Of a stretch of 58,955 nt of DNA, positions 23,347-31,997 are shown piece by piece. How positions within the stretch are numbered: position 1 is the stretch's first letter; each line of letters begins with the position of its first letter. Under the pieces are notes generated by a model. The model saw only the letters and a list, made by a program, of their open reading frames with translations. It made no database searches and had not been told where the DNA came from. The stretch is from Brumimicrobium aurantiacum (GTDB taxonomy: Bacteria > Bacteroidota > Bacteroidia > Flavobacteriales_D > Crocinitomicaceae): the NCBI RefSeq assembly GCF_003402975.1, contig NZ_QURB01000004.1, positions 1 through 58,955 of the forward strand. Reading direction: 5' to 3'. The translations under genes and the position numbers were made by a program.

Positions 23347-24627
23347 CTATGGGAATACACCACGTTCTCTGTAAGTTTGTTCGATTCTTTCTAAAGCAGC
23401 AATATATGCACCTGTTCTCCAGTCAGTATCATATTTATTTGCAGAGTTAACTGTTCTTTCGAAAGCTTGCTCTAACTTCTCGCTAATCATTCTTAGCACA
23501 GTATCAATATGATAATCCTCACTTCTTTTGTTTTGCAGCCATTCGTAGTAACTTCCGGTTACACCACCAGCATTACACAAAATATCAGGAATAATATCTA
23601 CTCCTCTTTCAAGTAAAATTTTCTCTCCTTCTACATCTGTAGGACCATTTGCTCCTTCAGCAATTAATTTTGCTTTAATCAAATGTGCATTCGCCTCAGT
23701 AATTTGATTACCTAAAGCTGCAGGAATAATAACATCACAATCTAAAGCAAAAAATTCTGAATTTTCAATTTTCACTGACTCAGGATAACCTGCAATCATA
23801 CCTTTGTTGTTTCCAACATGATTGTGCAGTTTTTCAGTATCAAGTCCATTTTCATTGAAAATTGTACCACTTGCATCTTGAACTGCGATTAGTTTTGCTC
23901 CAAGCTCCTCCATAAAGTAAGAAGCCCAATATCCAACATTACCAAATCCTTGAACGATAAAACGTTTTCCAGAAAGGTCTATTCCTTTTAATTTTGCCCA
24001 AGACTTAATAGAAGCTACAACACCATATCCCGTTGCTCTATCTCTTCCTTTCAATCCTCCTGATCCAACAGGCTTTCCTGTTACAACGTGTAAGTTCAAC
24101 ATACGTGTTGATGGTGATTTTGTAGATGCAAAAGTATCTGCAATCCACGCCATAATTTGAGGATTAGTATTTACATCAGGTGCAGGAATATCAACATCAG
24201 GTCCGATATTTTCTCCTAAAGAATAAGTAAAACGTCGAGTGATTCTCTCTAATTCCGCCTCAGAGTATTTACTTGGATCAATAGAAACACCTCCTTTTCC
24301 ACCTCCATAAGGCAAACCAGCCAATGCAGACTTCCAAGTCATCCAGATAGCTAATGCTCTTGCGGCAGTAATATCAACAGTTGGGTGAAAACGCAAACCA
24401 CCTTTATATGGTCCTAATGCGTTATTGTGTTGTACTCTATATCCGTTAAAAACTTCAATTCTTCCATCGTCCATTTTCACCGGGAAATGAACACTAATTT
24501 CACTGTTTGTAGAACCTAGTATCTTACGAATACCTTTGTCCAATTTCATTATATCAGCAGCATGATTAAATTGCTTTAAAACATTATCATACATTCCTGT
24601 TTTTTTCTTTTTCTCAACGTTTTCCAT
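23347..24627 (-). CDS. gdhA: Glutamate dehydrogenase (Glu/Leu/Phe/Val dehydrogenase family)
   Basis: A 426-residue enzyme. The substrate-binding glycine-rich stretch LPYGGGKGGVSIDPSKYS and catalytic-aspartate region DVDIPAPDVNTNPQIMAWI are present. A Rossmann domain follows (GKRFIVQGFGNVGYWAS), with ALGNQITEANAHLI, AEGANGPTD and CNAGGVTGSYYEWLQN. Length and motifs fit the hexameric catabolic class, interconverting glutamate and 2-oxoglutarate. It is the first gene of a likely two-gene operon with the alanine-dehydrogenase-like gene. A TATATTTG element at 24696-24703 (minus strand) could be its -7 box. Confidence 0.93.
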   Translation of the reverse strand: MENVEKKKKTGMYDNVLKQFNHAADIMKLDKGIRKILGSTNSEISVHFPVKMDDGRIEVFNGYRVQHNNALGPYKGGLRFHPTVDITAARALAIWMTWKSALAGLPYGGGKGGVSIDPSKYSEAELERITRRFTYSLGENIGPDVDIPAPDVNTNPQIMAWIADTFASTKSPSTRMLNLHVVTGKPVGSGGLKGRDRATGYGVVASIKSWAKLKGIDLSGKRFIVQGFGNVGYWASYFMEELGAKLIAVQDASGTIFNENGLDTEKLHNHVGNNKGMIAGYPESVKIENSEFFALDCDVIIPAALGNQITEANAHLIKAKLIAEGANGPTDVEGEKILLERGVDIIPDILCNAGGVTGSYYEWLQNKRSEDYHIDTVLRMISEKLEQAFERTVNSANKYDTDWRTGAYIAALERIEQTYRERGVFP

Positions 24628-24848
24628 TGTATTTATTTTTGAGTAAAAATGATGATTGATATACTCATCACTACTTTCTATTCAATTCTATATCTCAAAT
24701 ATAGTATTTTGATAATTCTAATTCTTTATTTCAGACAACTATTTGTATCGCAAATTAGATATTCGTATGTATTATTAAATTTTTAAATCTGTGTTTTTTC
24801 TATGCACCCATAATAATCCACACATCTAAGCCAATAATTACGAAACTA

Positions 24849-25322
24849 TTAATACTCGATTTTGTCCTGATTACTATCCCATTCTTGGAAAGCTAAGATT
24901 GCTTCCTCTCTTAAGAATTGACTCGTCTTAACACGTCTTTTTTCTACTGACAACTCTAACTCATCGTAGATAAATGAATCATCAAAACCAATTTTCGCTG
25001 CGTCCACTTTAGTATTGGCAAAATATAATTCATCAAGACGTGCCCAATAAATAGCGCCTAGACACATTGGACAAGGTTCACATGAGGAATAAATCTCACA
25101 CCCTGTTAAATCAAATGTATTTAATTCTTTACATGCTTTTCTTATTGTATTTACTTCTGCATGTGCAGTTGGGTCATTATCATTGGTAACACTATTGGCG
25201 CTTTCGGCGATAATCTCTCCATTCTTTACGATTACTGCCCCAAATGGTCCACCACCTTTTGAAATGCTCTCTTGAGAAAGCTGAATAGCCCTTCTCATAT
25301 ACTCTTTTTGTATTTCTTTCAT
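24849..25322 (-). CDS. guaD: Guanine deaminase-type nucleoside deaminase
   Basis: A 157-residue cytidine-deaminase-fold enzyme. Zinc ligands are in HAEVNTIRKACK (histidine with the proton-shuttling glutamate) and SCEPCPMCLGAIYWARLDEL. The GGGPFGAVIVKNGEIIAESA start, NDPTAHAEV, GFDDSFIYDEL and a C-terminus ending in -IEY closely parallel Bacillus GuaD, whose C-terminal residues close the active site of the partner subunit. It converts guanine to xanthine and ammonia. Monocistronic. Confidence 0.87.
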   Translation of the reverse strand: MKEIQKEYMRRAIQLSQESISKGGGPFGAVIVKNGEIIAESANSVTNDNDPTAHAEVNTIRKACKELNTFDLTGCEIYSSCEPCPMCLGAIYWARLDELYFANTKVDAAKIGFDDSFIYDELELSVEKRRVKTSQFLREEAILAFQEWDSNQDKIEY

Positions 25323-25437
25323 TTACGTGATTTTTGTATAAATGTAGAAAAACAGAAGGCAATTCAAAAGAAAAAACAATTCTTATGCGGAATGAATCAA
25401 AAAAATGATTTCAAGAAGCAAACTTAAGACCATAAAA

Positions 25438-25470
25438 AAAAGCATCCACTCAATGAAGTATGGATGCTTT
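25438..25470 (-). terminator. Rho-independent terminator after dnaJ
   Basis: Stem AAAGCATCCA / with GGATGCTTT on the other side (9 pairs), followed on the minus strand by a T run (complement of AAAAAAAGC at 25434-25442). It lies 22 bases past the dnaJ stop codon. Confidence 0.85.
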
Positions 25471-25491
25471 AAAGCTATATTTATAATAATC

Positions 25492-26622
25492 TTAATTACT
25501 GAACATATCTTTTACGCGTTGAAAAAATCCTTTCTCTTTCCCATCTGGATTGGGTTGAAAGTTTTCACTGTCACGCAACTTTTCTATTATTTCTTTTTCT
25601 TCTTTAGAAAGCTCTTGTGGAGTCCATATATTAATATGTACAAATTGATCTCCTGTTCCGTAATTTTGAACACTTGGTAAACCTTTTCCTTTTAAGCGTA
25701 ACATTTTACCACTTTGAGTTCCTGGTTCAATCTTAATTCTTGCTCGACTTTTAATCGTTGGCACTTCAATGGAAGCTCCAAGCGCTGCATCAGCAAAGTT
25801 AATGAAGGCTTCATAATGTACATTTTGTCCATCACGTCTTAACTCTTCATGCTCTTTAACTTCGATCACAACGAGTAAGTCACCTGCAATTCCACCAAAT
25901 GGACCAGCGTTACCTTTTCCACTCACTGAAAGTTGCATACCATCTTCAACTCCTGACGGAATATCGATTTCTATTACTTCTTCCTTACGCTCTAATCCTT
26001 GTGCATCTGCTCCAGCAGGTTTCTTATCGATTATCTTTCCTGTACCTTGACAAGTTGAACAAGTCGTAGCTGTTTGCATCGCACCTAAAAAAGTCTGCGT
26101 TACACGGTTTACTCGACCTTGACCTTTACACGTTTGACAGTCTTTAAATGTTACTCCACTAGCATTTACTAGCTTATTAACACGGATTTTCTTCTTTACT
26201 CCTTCTAAAACCTCCTCTAATGTAAGTTTAATTTTGACACGCAGATTTGTTCCACGGGCAGTTCTTTGACGAGCTCCGCCGCCACCTCTTCTGCCACCAA
26301 ATCCGCCGCCACCTCCACCGAAGATGTCGCCAAATTGTGAGAATATGTCATCCATATCCATTCCGCCAAATCCGCCACCACCTCCGGCAGCACCGTCAAC
26401 ACCGGCATGACCAAATTGATCATAGCGTTGTTTCTTTTCTGCATTGGCTAAAACTTCATAGGCTTCTGCCGCTTCTTTAAACTTGTTTTCTGCCTCAGCA
26501 TCATCAGGATTCTTATCAGGGTGGTACTTTAAGGCGAGTTTACGGTATGCTTTTTTAATTTCGGGTGCGGTCGCAGAACGACTTACCCCCAATACTTCAT
26601 AATAATCTCTCTTATCGCTCAT
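25492..26622 (-). CDS. dnaJ: Chaperone protein DnaJ with reduced zinc-finger domain
   Basis: A 376-residue co-chaperone of DnaK. It has a J domain with HPD (KYHPDKNP), a Gly/Phe-rich linker (residues about 75-120) with many GGGGFGG runs, a cysteine-rich region and a C-terminal substrate-binding domain. Only two of the usual four CxxCxGxG repeats are present: CQTCKGQG and CSTCQGTG (repeats 2 and 3 by context, framing [15 protein letters not shown]). Repeats 1 and 4 are gone, so zinc centre I should be lost and centre II kept. It follows grpE with an 8-base gap. Confidence 0.93.
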   Translation of the reverse strand: MSDKRDYYEVLGVSRSATAPEIKKAYRKLALKYHPDKNPDDAEAENKFKEAAEAYEVLANAEKKQRYDQFGHAGVDGAAGGGGGFGGMDMDDIFSQFGDIFGGGGGGFGGRRGGGGARQRTARGTNLRVKIKLTLEEVLEGVKKKIRVNKLVNASGVTFKDCQTCKGQGRVNRVTQTFLGAMQTATTCSTCQGTGKIIDKKPAGADAQGLERKEEVIEIDIPSGVEDGMQLSVSGKGNAGPFGGIAGDLLVVIEVKEHEELRRDGQNVHYEAFINFADAALGASIEVPTIKSRARIKIEPGTQSGKMLRLKGKGLPSVQNYGTGDQFVHINIWTPQELSKEEKEIIEKLRDSENFQPNPDGKEKGFFQRVKDMFSN

Positions 26623-26630
26623 ATCTGTTT

Positions 26631-27206
26631 TTATTGACCTACTACAACCTTAGCGTAACGTAGTACTTTGTCATTTAAAAAATATCCTTTCTCTACTACA
26701 TCAACGACCTTTCCTTTCATATCGTCTTCGGCAGGAATGTTTGTAATTGCTTCATGGTGATCAATATCAAAAACTTCACCCTTACTGTCCATTGGTTTCA
26801 ATCCCTTAGCAGTAAGGATATTGTTGAATTTATTGTAAATCAATTGAAATCCTTGCTTAATTGATTCTGCATCTTCTGAAGTCTGATTGTTATCAATCGC
26901 TCTTTCGAAATCATCCAATACTGCCAACATATCTTTTAAAACACCTTGACTTGCATTTGAAATAAGATCACCTTTCTCCTTAATTGTTCTCTTCCTAAAG
27001 TTTTCAAAATCAGAATACAAACGTAAATATTTGTCGTTTAAGTCAGCGACTTTTTGTTCCAACTCTTCCTCTTTTGACAATTCAGGTTGAACTTCTTTTT
27101 CTGTCTCGTTTTCCTTCACTTCCTCAGTTTGCTCTTGCGAACTTTGATTTTCTTCAACAGTTTGCTTTTCTTGCTCAGCAGCCTCTTCTTTATTTTGTTT
27201 TTTCAT
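26631..27206 (-). CDS. grpE: Nucleotide exchange factor GrpE
   Basis: A protein of about 191 residues. An acidic, glutamine/glutamate-rich N-terminus (to about residue 60) is followed by the long helix ([34 protein letters not shown]) and the beta domain ([20 protein letters not shown]), the family hallmark. GrpE releases ADP from DnaK. ATG at 27206 (MKKQNKEE) is chosen over ATG 27245 and a TTG at 27251. Operon with dnaJ. Confidence 0.93.
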   Translation of the reverse strand: MKKQNKEEAAEQEKQTVEENQSSQEQTEEVKENETEKEVQPELSKEEELEQKVADLNDKYLRLYSDFENFRKRTIKEKGDLISNASQGVLKDMLAVLDDFERAIDNNQTSEDAESIKQGFQLIYNKFNNILTAKGLKPMDSKGEVFDIDHHEAITNIPAEDDMKGKVVDVVEKGYFLNDKVLRYAKVVVGQ

Positions 27207-27386
27207 GATTGTCTTTTTTAACCGATTGCAGTCAAACAAAATCATTGCCAATAGCTTGAATTGGACATTCTGTCAGCAGCATAAGACAAATATTGAAATA
27301 CTGTCATATTTTACAGACAAAAAACCATGACACAAGACAGATGAAATGGCTTAAATTATGTAATTTTGATGTTCAAAATATTACCC

Positions 27387-28151
27387 ATGAAAATACTTTT
27401 ATCACCAGCAAAGTCTCTGGATTACGATCAAAACATAAACACACCTTTTACGAGTGAAGCACATTTCCTAAAAGAAGCTGATTACTTAGCCAAAAAGCTT
27501 CAAAAAATGTCTAAAAAGAAGCTTGGCCAATTGATGCACATCTCTGAAAGTTTAAGTGATTTAAATCACGATCGATATCAAAATTGGGAAGCTCCAACTA
27601 CCTTAAATGAAAATTCAAAACCAGCGGCTACGGTTTTTACAGGTGAGGTTTACAAAGGACTCGATGTGTCAACATTTTCAGACAAAGATTTTGAGAATGC
27701 ACAAAAAGATCTGCTTTTATTGTCTGGATTGTATGGAGTTTTAAAGCCTATGGACCTAATGTATCCATACCGATTGGAGATGGGAACAAAATGGAATGTA
27801 ACGCCAAAAAAGAAAAACCTATACGATTATTGGGGAAACAAAATTGCAAAATTCATCAATGAAGAAACAAAAGATGATGAAGTAATCGTGAATTTAGCCT
27901 CAAACGAATACTATAAAGCCGTTGATAAAAAGACCTTGAAGGCTCGTGTAATTACTCCAGTTTTTAAGGATTTAAAAGGCGACAAATTCAAAGTGATCAT
28001 GATGTATGCGAAACATGCGCGTGGGGCAATGGCGAGAGACATTATTCAAAATCAATATCAAAACATTGAAGACCTCAAAGGCTACAATGTGGATGGATAC
28101 ACTTATAACGAAGAGATGTCTTCAGAGAATGAGTGGTTTTTTGTGCGTTAA
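27387..28151 (+). CDS. yaaA: YaaA family peroxide stress protein (DUF328)
   Basis: A protein of 254 residues starting MKILLSPAKSLDYD, the typical YaaA start; an earlier in-frame ATG at 27366 would add seven residues. Other family blocks are AATVFTGEVYKGLDV, LLLLSGLYGVLKPMDLMYPY, RLEMGTKWNV and NEWFFVR. In E. coli YaaA limits intracellular iron and protects DNA from peroxide damage. A TAATTTTG element at 27361-27368 may be its -7 box. Confidence 0.9.
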   Translation: MKILLSPAKSLDYDQNINTPFTSEAHFLKEADYLAKKLQKMSKKKLGQLMHISESLSDLNHDRYQNWEAPTTLNENSKPAATVFTGEVYKGLDVSTFSDKDFENAQKDLLLLSGLYGVLKPMDLMYPYRLEMGTKWNVTPKKKNLYDYWGNKIAKFINEETKDDEVIVNLASNEYYKAVDKKTLKARVITPVFKDLKGDKFKVIMMYAKHARGAMARDIIQNQYQNIEDLKGYNVDGYTYNEEMSSENEWFFVR

Positions 28152-28165
28152 CAAAATGAAAAACT

Positions 28166-28218
28166 AAAAATGAAAAGTGAAAAATAGCTTTGGAACCAAT
28201 TTTTCACTTTTCATTTTT
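28166..28218. repeat. 20-base-pair perfect intergenic hairpin
   Basis: AAAAATGAAAAGTGAAAAAT (28166-28185) is the exact reverse complement of 28199-28218, with a 13-base loop. It follows the yaaA stop. The stem is low in GC, so it may be a repeat-family element rather than a regular terminator. Confidence 0.7.
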
Positions 28219-28300
28219 CATTATTCATTTTTAATTCTCACATTCAGTTCTGACTATGCAAATCTAAGTCATTGCGTTTTTTATTTCCTATTCGATTGGT

Positions 28301-28308
28301 TATATTTG
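28301..28308 (+). promoter_or_regulatory. Candidate -7 element of rocD
   Basis: TATATTTG fits the -7 consensus and lies 63 bases upstream of the rocD ATG. A TTG is not present at 19 bases; the nearest is 26 bases away. Confidence 0.4.
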
Positions 28309-28371
28309 CACAAGTCTATGTTTTAAACTGTTTAGAACATTTCAATTAATTTTAAAAAAACAATCAAATAT

Positions 28372-29613
28372 ATGAGTACATCAGTAAAATTATCTTCACA
28401 AGACCTTATCAAAATGGAAGAAAAGCACGGAGCGCACAACTATCATCCGCTTCCTGTAGTTCTCGCTAAAGGAGAAGGTGTTCACGTTTGGGACGTTGAA
28501 GGAAAGCATTATTACGACTTCCTTTCTGCATATTCTGCAGTTAATCAAGGTCACTGTCACCCACATATTATTGGTGCATTAAAAACTCAAGCTGAAACAT
28601 TGACTTTAACGTCACGTGCGTTCTACAACGACACACTTGGACCATTTGAAAAGCATGTAACCAACTACTTTGGATTTGACAAAGTTTTAGCCATGAACTC
28701 TGGTGCTGAAGCTGTTGAAACTGCAATTAAAGTATGTAGAAAATATGCTTATGAGAGAAAAGGAATTGCTGAAGACCAAGCGAAAATAATCGTTTGTGAT
28801 GGTAATTTCCACGGTAGAACAACGACTATTGTTTCTTTCTCAAATGATGACAATGCACGTAGAAGCTACGGACCATATACGCCAGGATTTATTCACATTC
28901 CTTACAATGATACTGAAGCATTGGCAGAAGCATTAAAACAAGATAATGTTGCTGGATTCTTGGTTGAGCCTATCCAAGGAGAGGCTGGTGTTTACGTTCC
29001 AGATGAAGGATATTTGACAAAAGTTCGTGAGTTATGTACTGAAGCAGGTGTACTTTTCATTGCTGATGAAGTGCAAACTGGAATCGCGCGTACAGGTAGA
29101 ATTTTAGCATGTAACCACGAAGATGTAAAACCAGACATTTTAGTTCTTGGAAAAGCAATTTCTGGTGGTGTATATCCTGTTTCTGCAATTTTAGCAGACG
29201 ATGAAGTAATGGGTGTTATTCAACCAGGTCAACATGGTTCAACATTTGGAGGAAACCCAATGGCAGCAAAAGTAGCTATTGCAGCACTTGAAGTTGTTGA
29301 AGATGAAAAATTAGCTGAAAACGCTGAAAAAATGGGTCAACTTTTCCGTGATGAAATGGAAAAAATTATAGCTAAAACTGACCTTGTTACAAAAGTACGT
29401 GGTAAAGGATTGTTGAACGCTATTCTAATCAACGATACTGAAGATAGCTCAACAGCTTGGGATATCTGTATGGCGCTGAAAGAAAATGGTTTAATTGCCA
29501 AGCCAACACATGGAAACATTATTCGTTTTGCTCCTCCATTGGTAATGAATGAAGAGCAATTAATGGAATGTGTTGCCATTATTGAAAAAACAATTTTGGA
29601 ATTCAAAAAATAA
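28372..29613 (+). CDS. rocD: Ornithine aminotransferase
   Basis: A 413-residue class-III PLP aminotransferase. Signatures: [82 protein letters not shown] and [20 protein letters not shown] with the PLP lysine. [13 protein letters not shown] and the tyrosine-rich start separate OAT from acetylornithine transaminases. It converts ornithine and 2-oxoglutarate to glutamate semialdehyde and glutamate, feeding the pruA product 6 kb away. Monocistronic with a terminator. Confidence 0.94.
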   Translation: MSTSVKLSSQDLIKMEEKHGAHNYHPLPVVLAKGEGVHVWDVEGKHYYDFLSAYSAVNQGHCHPHIIGALKTQAETLTLTSRAFYNDTLGPFEKHVTNYFGFDKVLAMNSGAEAVETAIKVCRKYAYERKGIAEDQAKIIVCDGNFHGRTTTIVSFSNDDNARRSYGPYTPGFIHIPYNDTEALAEALKQDNVAGFLVEPIQGEAGVYVPDEGYLTKVRELCTEAGVLFIADEVQTGIARTGRILACNHEDVKPDILVLGKAISGGVYPVSAILADDEVMGVIQPGQHGSTFGGNPMAAKVAIAALEVVEDEKLAENAEKMGQLFRDEMEKIIAKTDLVTKVRGKGLLNAILINDTEDSSTAWDICMALKENGLIAKPTHGNIIRFAPPLVMNEEQLMECVAIIEKTILEFKK

Positions 29614-29631
29614 ATTGAACTCAATATATTG

Positions 29632-29664
29632 AAAAAGCCGACCTTATTGAAAGGTCGGCTTTTT
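29632..29664 (+). terminator. Rho-independent terminator of rocD
   Basis: Perfect stem AAAAAGCCGACCTT / AAGGTCGGCTTTTT with a 5-base loop and T run. The A-rich left side lets it also serve the converging minus-strand gene. Confidence 0.92.
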
Positions 29665-29696
29665 TGTTTTTATCAATACAGAAATGGGATTAATCC

Positions 29697-30710
29697 TTAT
29701 CTTTTCTGAATAACATGTTCCCAGAAGACACCGCTTATATCCGTTATACGAAGGGTATACTTTCCTGCTTCCAATCCTTTCAATTTTGAATCTTCCAGTT
29801 GAACAGTTGCTTTCGCTCCAAGCGGAACAATTAAACTGTGTTTTCCAGGCTTTACTTTCGCGATATAATCATTTGAAATGTTCGAAGCATTTAACGACGA
29901 TAATTCCTCTTGATTAAAATCAACAACTGTATTTCCTGTTTCGTCAATCAATTCAATTTTGATTACCCAAGAACCATAAACATCAACACCTTCTGTTCTG
30001 AAAACATCAAATGAAATTGAGTTTTGTTCCAAACTTCCATTCGTTAATTCTAATTTTGGTTTTACTGATTTGTTGTGCAAAGTCCCCCATAATCCACCGT
30101 GAAAGACTTGGTTTGTCATAAGTGTCATTCCTAAAATGAAAAAAGAACCAATTAAAACGAATTTTGAATATCGTTTGGCTTTCATTTTCAAATCACCTGA
30201 ACCAAGCCATGAGAACCAGTTCTTTTTGGTAAATGCAAAATTGTTTTTCATGAAATAATAATCTAATGAATACTTTCCACTTCCTGTTAAATAGAGCACA
30301 AAACCTGTGGCTATTCCAAGCACACCGATTTGCCATTCGTCAAGGCAAGTTGTTCCGATCCAACCTGAACCCAACAAAATCCCCATGGCTAATCCGAAAA
30401 CACCAATGCTCATCAATCGGGTAAACAAACCGAACATAATGAACAATCCAACGATTCCTTCGATGATGGTAAATGCCACCATATTATACCATAGCAAATC
30501 TGGATTTTCAACTAAATATTGAATTATCGGTTTTATTCCTAAAGCATTGGGCAAAAAATGATTGAATTTTTCTCCTATATATCCTGCGGTTTCAGGATCC
30601 AACTTGTCTACTAAAATGGTTCTTCTCCAAAAGGCCGAAAAATAAGTCCAACCTACAACTAATCGTAATGCAAGAGACATGAGCCCCGCATCGTTTTTTA
30701 TTTCTTTCAT
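29697..30710 (-). CDS. DoxDA-type fusion: thiosulfate:quinone oxidoreductase small-subunit family
   Basis: A 337-residue membrane protein. The N-terminal half (to about residue 165) is a DoxD-like domain with four hydrophobic segments: LALRLVVGWTYFSAFWRRTI, FTIIEGIVGLFIMFGLFTRL, GILLGSGWIGTTCLDEWQIG and VLGIATGFVLYLTG. After a further segment near 180-200 there is an exported DoxA-like domain, rich in beta strands, ending in DISGVFWEHVIQ. In Acidianus these are separate proteins (DoxD and DoxA) oxidising thiosulfate with quinone; fused forms are known in Bacteroidota. Whether thiosulfate is the substrate here is not shown. A TATTTTTG element at 30774-30781 may be its -7 box. Confidence 0.8.
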   Translation of the reverse strand: MKEIKNDAGLMSLALRLVVGWTYFSAFWRRTILVDKLDPETAGYIGEKFNHFLPNALGIKPIIQYLVENPDLLWYNMVAFTIIEGIVGLFIMFGLFTRLMSIGVFGLAMGILLGSGWIGTTCLDEWQIGVLGIATGFVLYLTGSGKYSLDYYFMKNNFAFTKKNWFSWLGSGDLKMKAKRYSKFVLIGSFFILGMTLMTNQVFHGGLWGTLHNKSVKPKLELTNGSLEQNSISFDVFRTEGVDVYGSWVIKIELIDETGNTVVDFNQEELSSLNASNISNDYIAKVKPGKHSLIVPLGAKATVQLEDSKLKGLEAGKYTLRITDISGVFWEHVIQKR

Positions 30711-31173
30711 ATTTTTTTATTTGTAATTGATTATTGGCGATGCACTTTATTGTTAATCTCATTTTCGAAATCACAAAAATATTTACCTTACTCCATCTAA
30801 AAACAGATGAATACATTCCTGATTCGATACTCTTCAGTAAAATCTATTTCAACTTTTTTACTTTTTTTCATCGCCAAAAAAAGTAAAGTAAAAAAGTCTA
30901 GCGCTTGATATTTCTTATTGTTTTCACTCCTATAAATCGATAACGTCGGTGATCTCCTCAGACAAACTTTGGTCCCTGCACTAACGTTTGGTCTTCAAAA
31001 GCGATGCTTTTTCTCTCCCATTATTAACGACTTCTAGTTCGCTACAACTTCAAAAAAATATAATGCGCGTCCAAGAGAACTAACATTTAAATACTAAAAG
31101 AATTAAATGTAATTCCGTCTTTTGTATTAATTCAAAGAATAATTTGATATCAACCTGATATGTAGAAAATCAA
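30711..31173. other. Gene-free region with hairpin and decayed-looking sequence
   Basis: About 460 bases without a convincing gene. A hairpin with 13-base arms (ACTTTTTTACTTT at 30852-30864, complement at 30885-30897) is followed by a more GC-rich stretch (about 30940-31060). That stretch is interrupted by stops in every minus-strand frame I tried, but has the look of a once-coding or repeat-family sequence. Nothing else is recognised. Confidence 0.5.
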
Positions 31174-31554
31174 TTACGCGTAAAGTTGAAAGTTTTGATA
31201 TAGAATATAAAGTGGTACTTCTATGGATGGGATATTCCCTCGGGCGAATTGAGGTGGGAGGATTTTATTGCCAACTGGGAGATTAAGGTTATTGAATCGA
31301 GAAGCTTTGAACAAATTCACCTTTTGAGCGGAATCCGCTTTACCTTTATTAATTTGGTGAAGCTCAAAAACAGAGTCGATACATGAATGCTGTGAAAAAC
31401 TCGTTTGACTTTTATTACTTACTTGGGTTTGTTTCACACCCACTTCTGCCTGAATGGCATTTCTTACAGTACAAGGAGCAATAAATAGCAAAAACACCAA
31501 ACTCAAAATAGAGATCGGATGACGCAATACTTTTATTTTATCGCTTTTTTGCAT
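31174..31554 (-). CDS. Small exported hypothetical protein (CTVRNAIQ family)
   Basis: A 126-residue protein with an N-terminal hydrophobic leader (ISILSLVFLLFIAP), then CTVRNAIQAEVGVKQTQVSN and a C-terminal SIEVPLYILYQNFQLYA. Small Bacteroidota proteins with this APC-VRN-Q start and P-LYILYQNF end recur next to metal- or receptor-related genes, but I know of no assigned function. It stands alone on the minus strand, 68 bases upstream (in its direction) of the gene-free region. The cysteine after the leader could be lipidated, though the preceding residues (LFIAPC) are a poor lipobox. Confidence 0.55.
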   Translation of the reverse strand: MQKSDKIKVLRHPISILSLVFLLFIAPCTVRNAIQAEVGVKQTQVSNKSQTSFSQHSCIDSVFELHQINKGKADSAQKVNLFKASRFNNLNLPVGNKILPPQFARGNIPSIEVPLYILYQNFQLYA

Positions 31555-31622
31555 AGGACAAATTTAAGAATGCTATTGATTTTAAGTTGATTTCTAAGGT
31601 TAAGATATACTAAAACCTACCC

Positions 31623-31997
31623 CTATTTCAACTTATAATTAAGTACGATAGCGAGGATGGAAAGGACAATCAAACCTATACATGTCGCCAAAAAACCAGG
31701 ATCAATACTCGTCAAACCAAGAATAGCAATAGAGCCAAAAGCACAAATGAGGAGTGAAAAAGCCGCAACAGTCACAACTTTACTTCTTTTATTTTGTGAC
31801 AACCGATAAACAAAAGAAATAAGTAAAACCAATAAACTAATCGCTCCGAGAAGAACCAAAAACGCTACGTATTCAAGATTCTTCAATCCATCTATTGCTG
31901 CTGCAGAAACAGATATACTCATCAACAAAACACTTAAAAGTAAGAGTAGCGTTTTGTTGTTCAAGGCATTTATTACTTTTCGAGGAATCCGTCCCAT
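31623..31997 (-). CDS. Hypothetical integral membrane protein
   Basis: A 124-residue, very hydrophobic protein with about four membrane segments: LLLLLSVLLMSISVSAAAI, VAFLVLLGAISLLVLLISFV, VVTVAAFSLLICAFGSIAIL and FLATCIGLIVLSILAIVLNY. The ATG overlaps the 3' end of the old yellow enzyme gene by 25 bases, implying one transcript. No family is recognised. Confidence 0.6.
   Translation of the reverse strand: MGRIPRKVINALNNKTLLLLLSVLLMSISVSAAAIDGLKNLEYVAFLVLLGAISLLVLLISFVYRLSQNKRSKVVTVAAFSLLICAFGSIAILGLTSIDPGFLATCIGLIVLSILAIVLNYKLK

Noticed and set aside
26217-26480. Open frames on both strands inside the dnaJ glycine-rich region
   Set aside because: They are shadows of the repetitive Gly/Phe-rich coding sequence of dnaJ.
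28166-28218. Strong terminator of yaaA
   Set aside because: The 20-base-pair stem is perfect but almost entirely A-T with a 13-base loop, so it is unlikely to be a classic terminator; recorded as a repeat hairpin.
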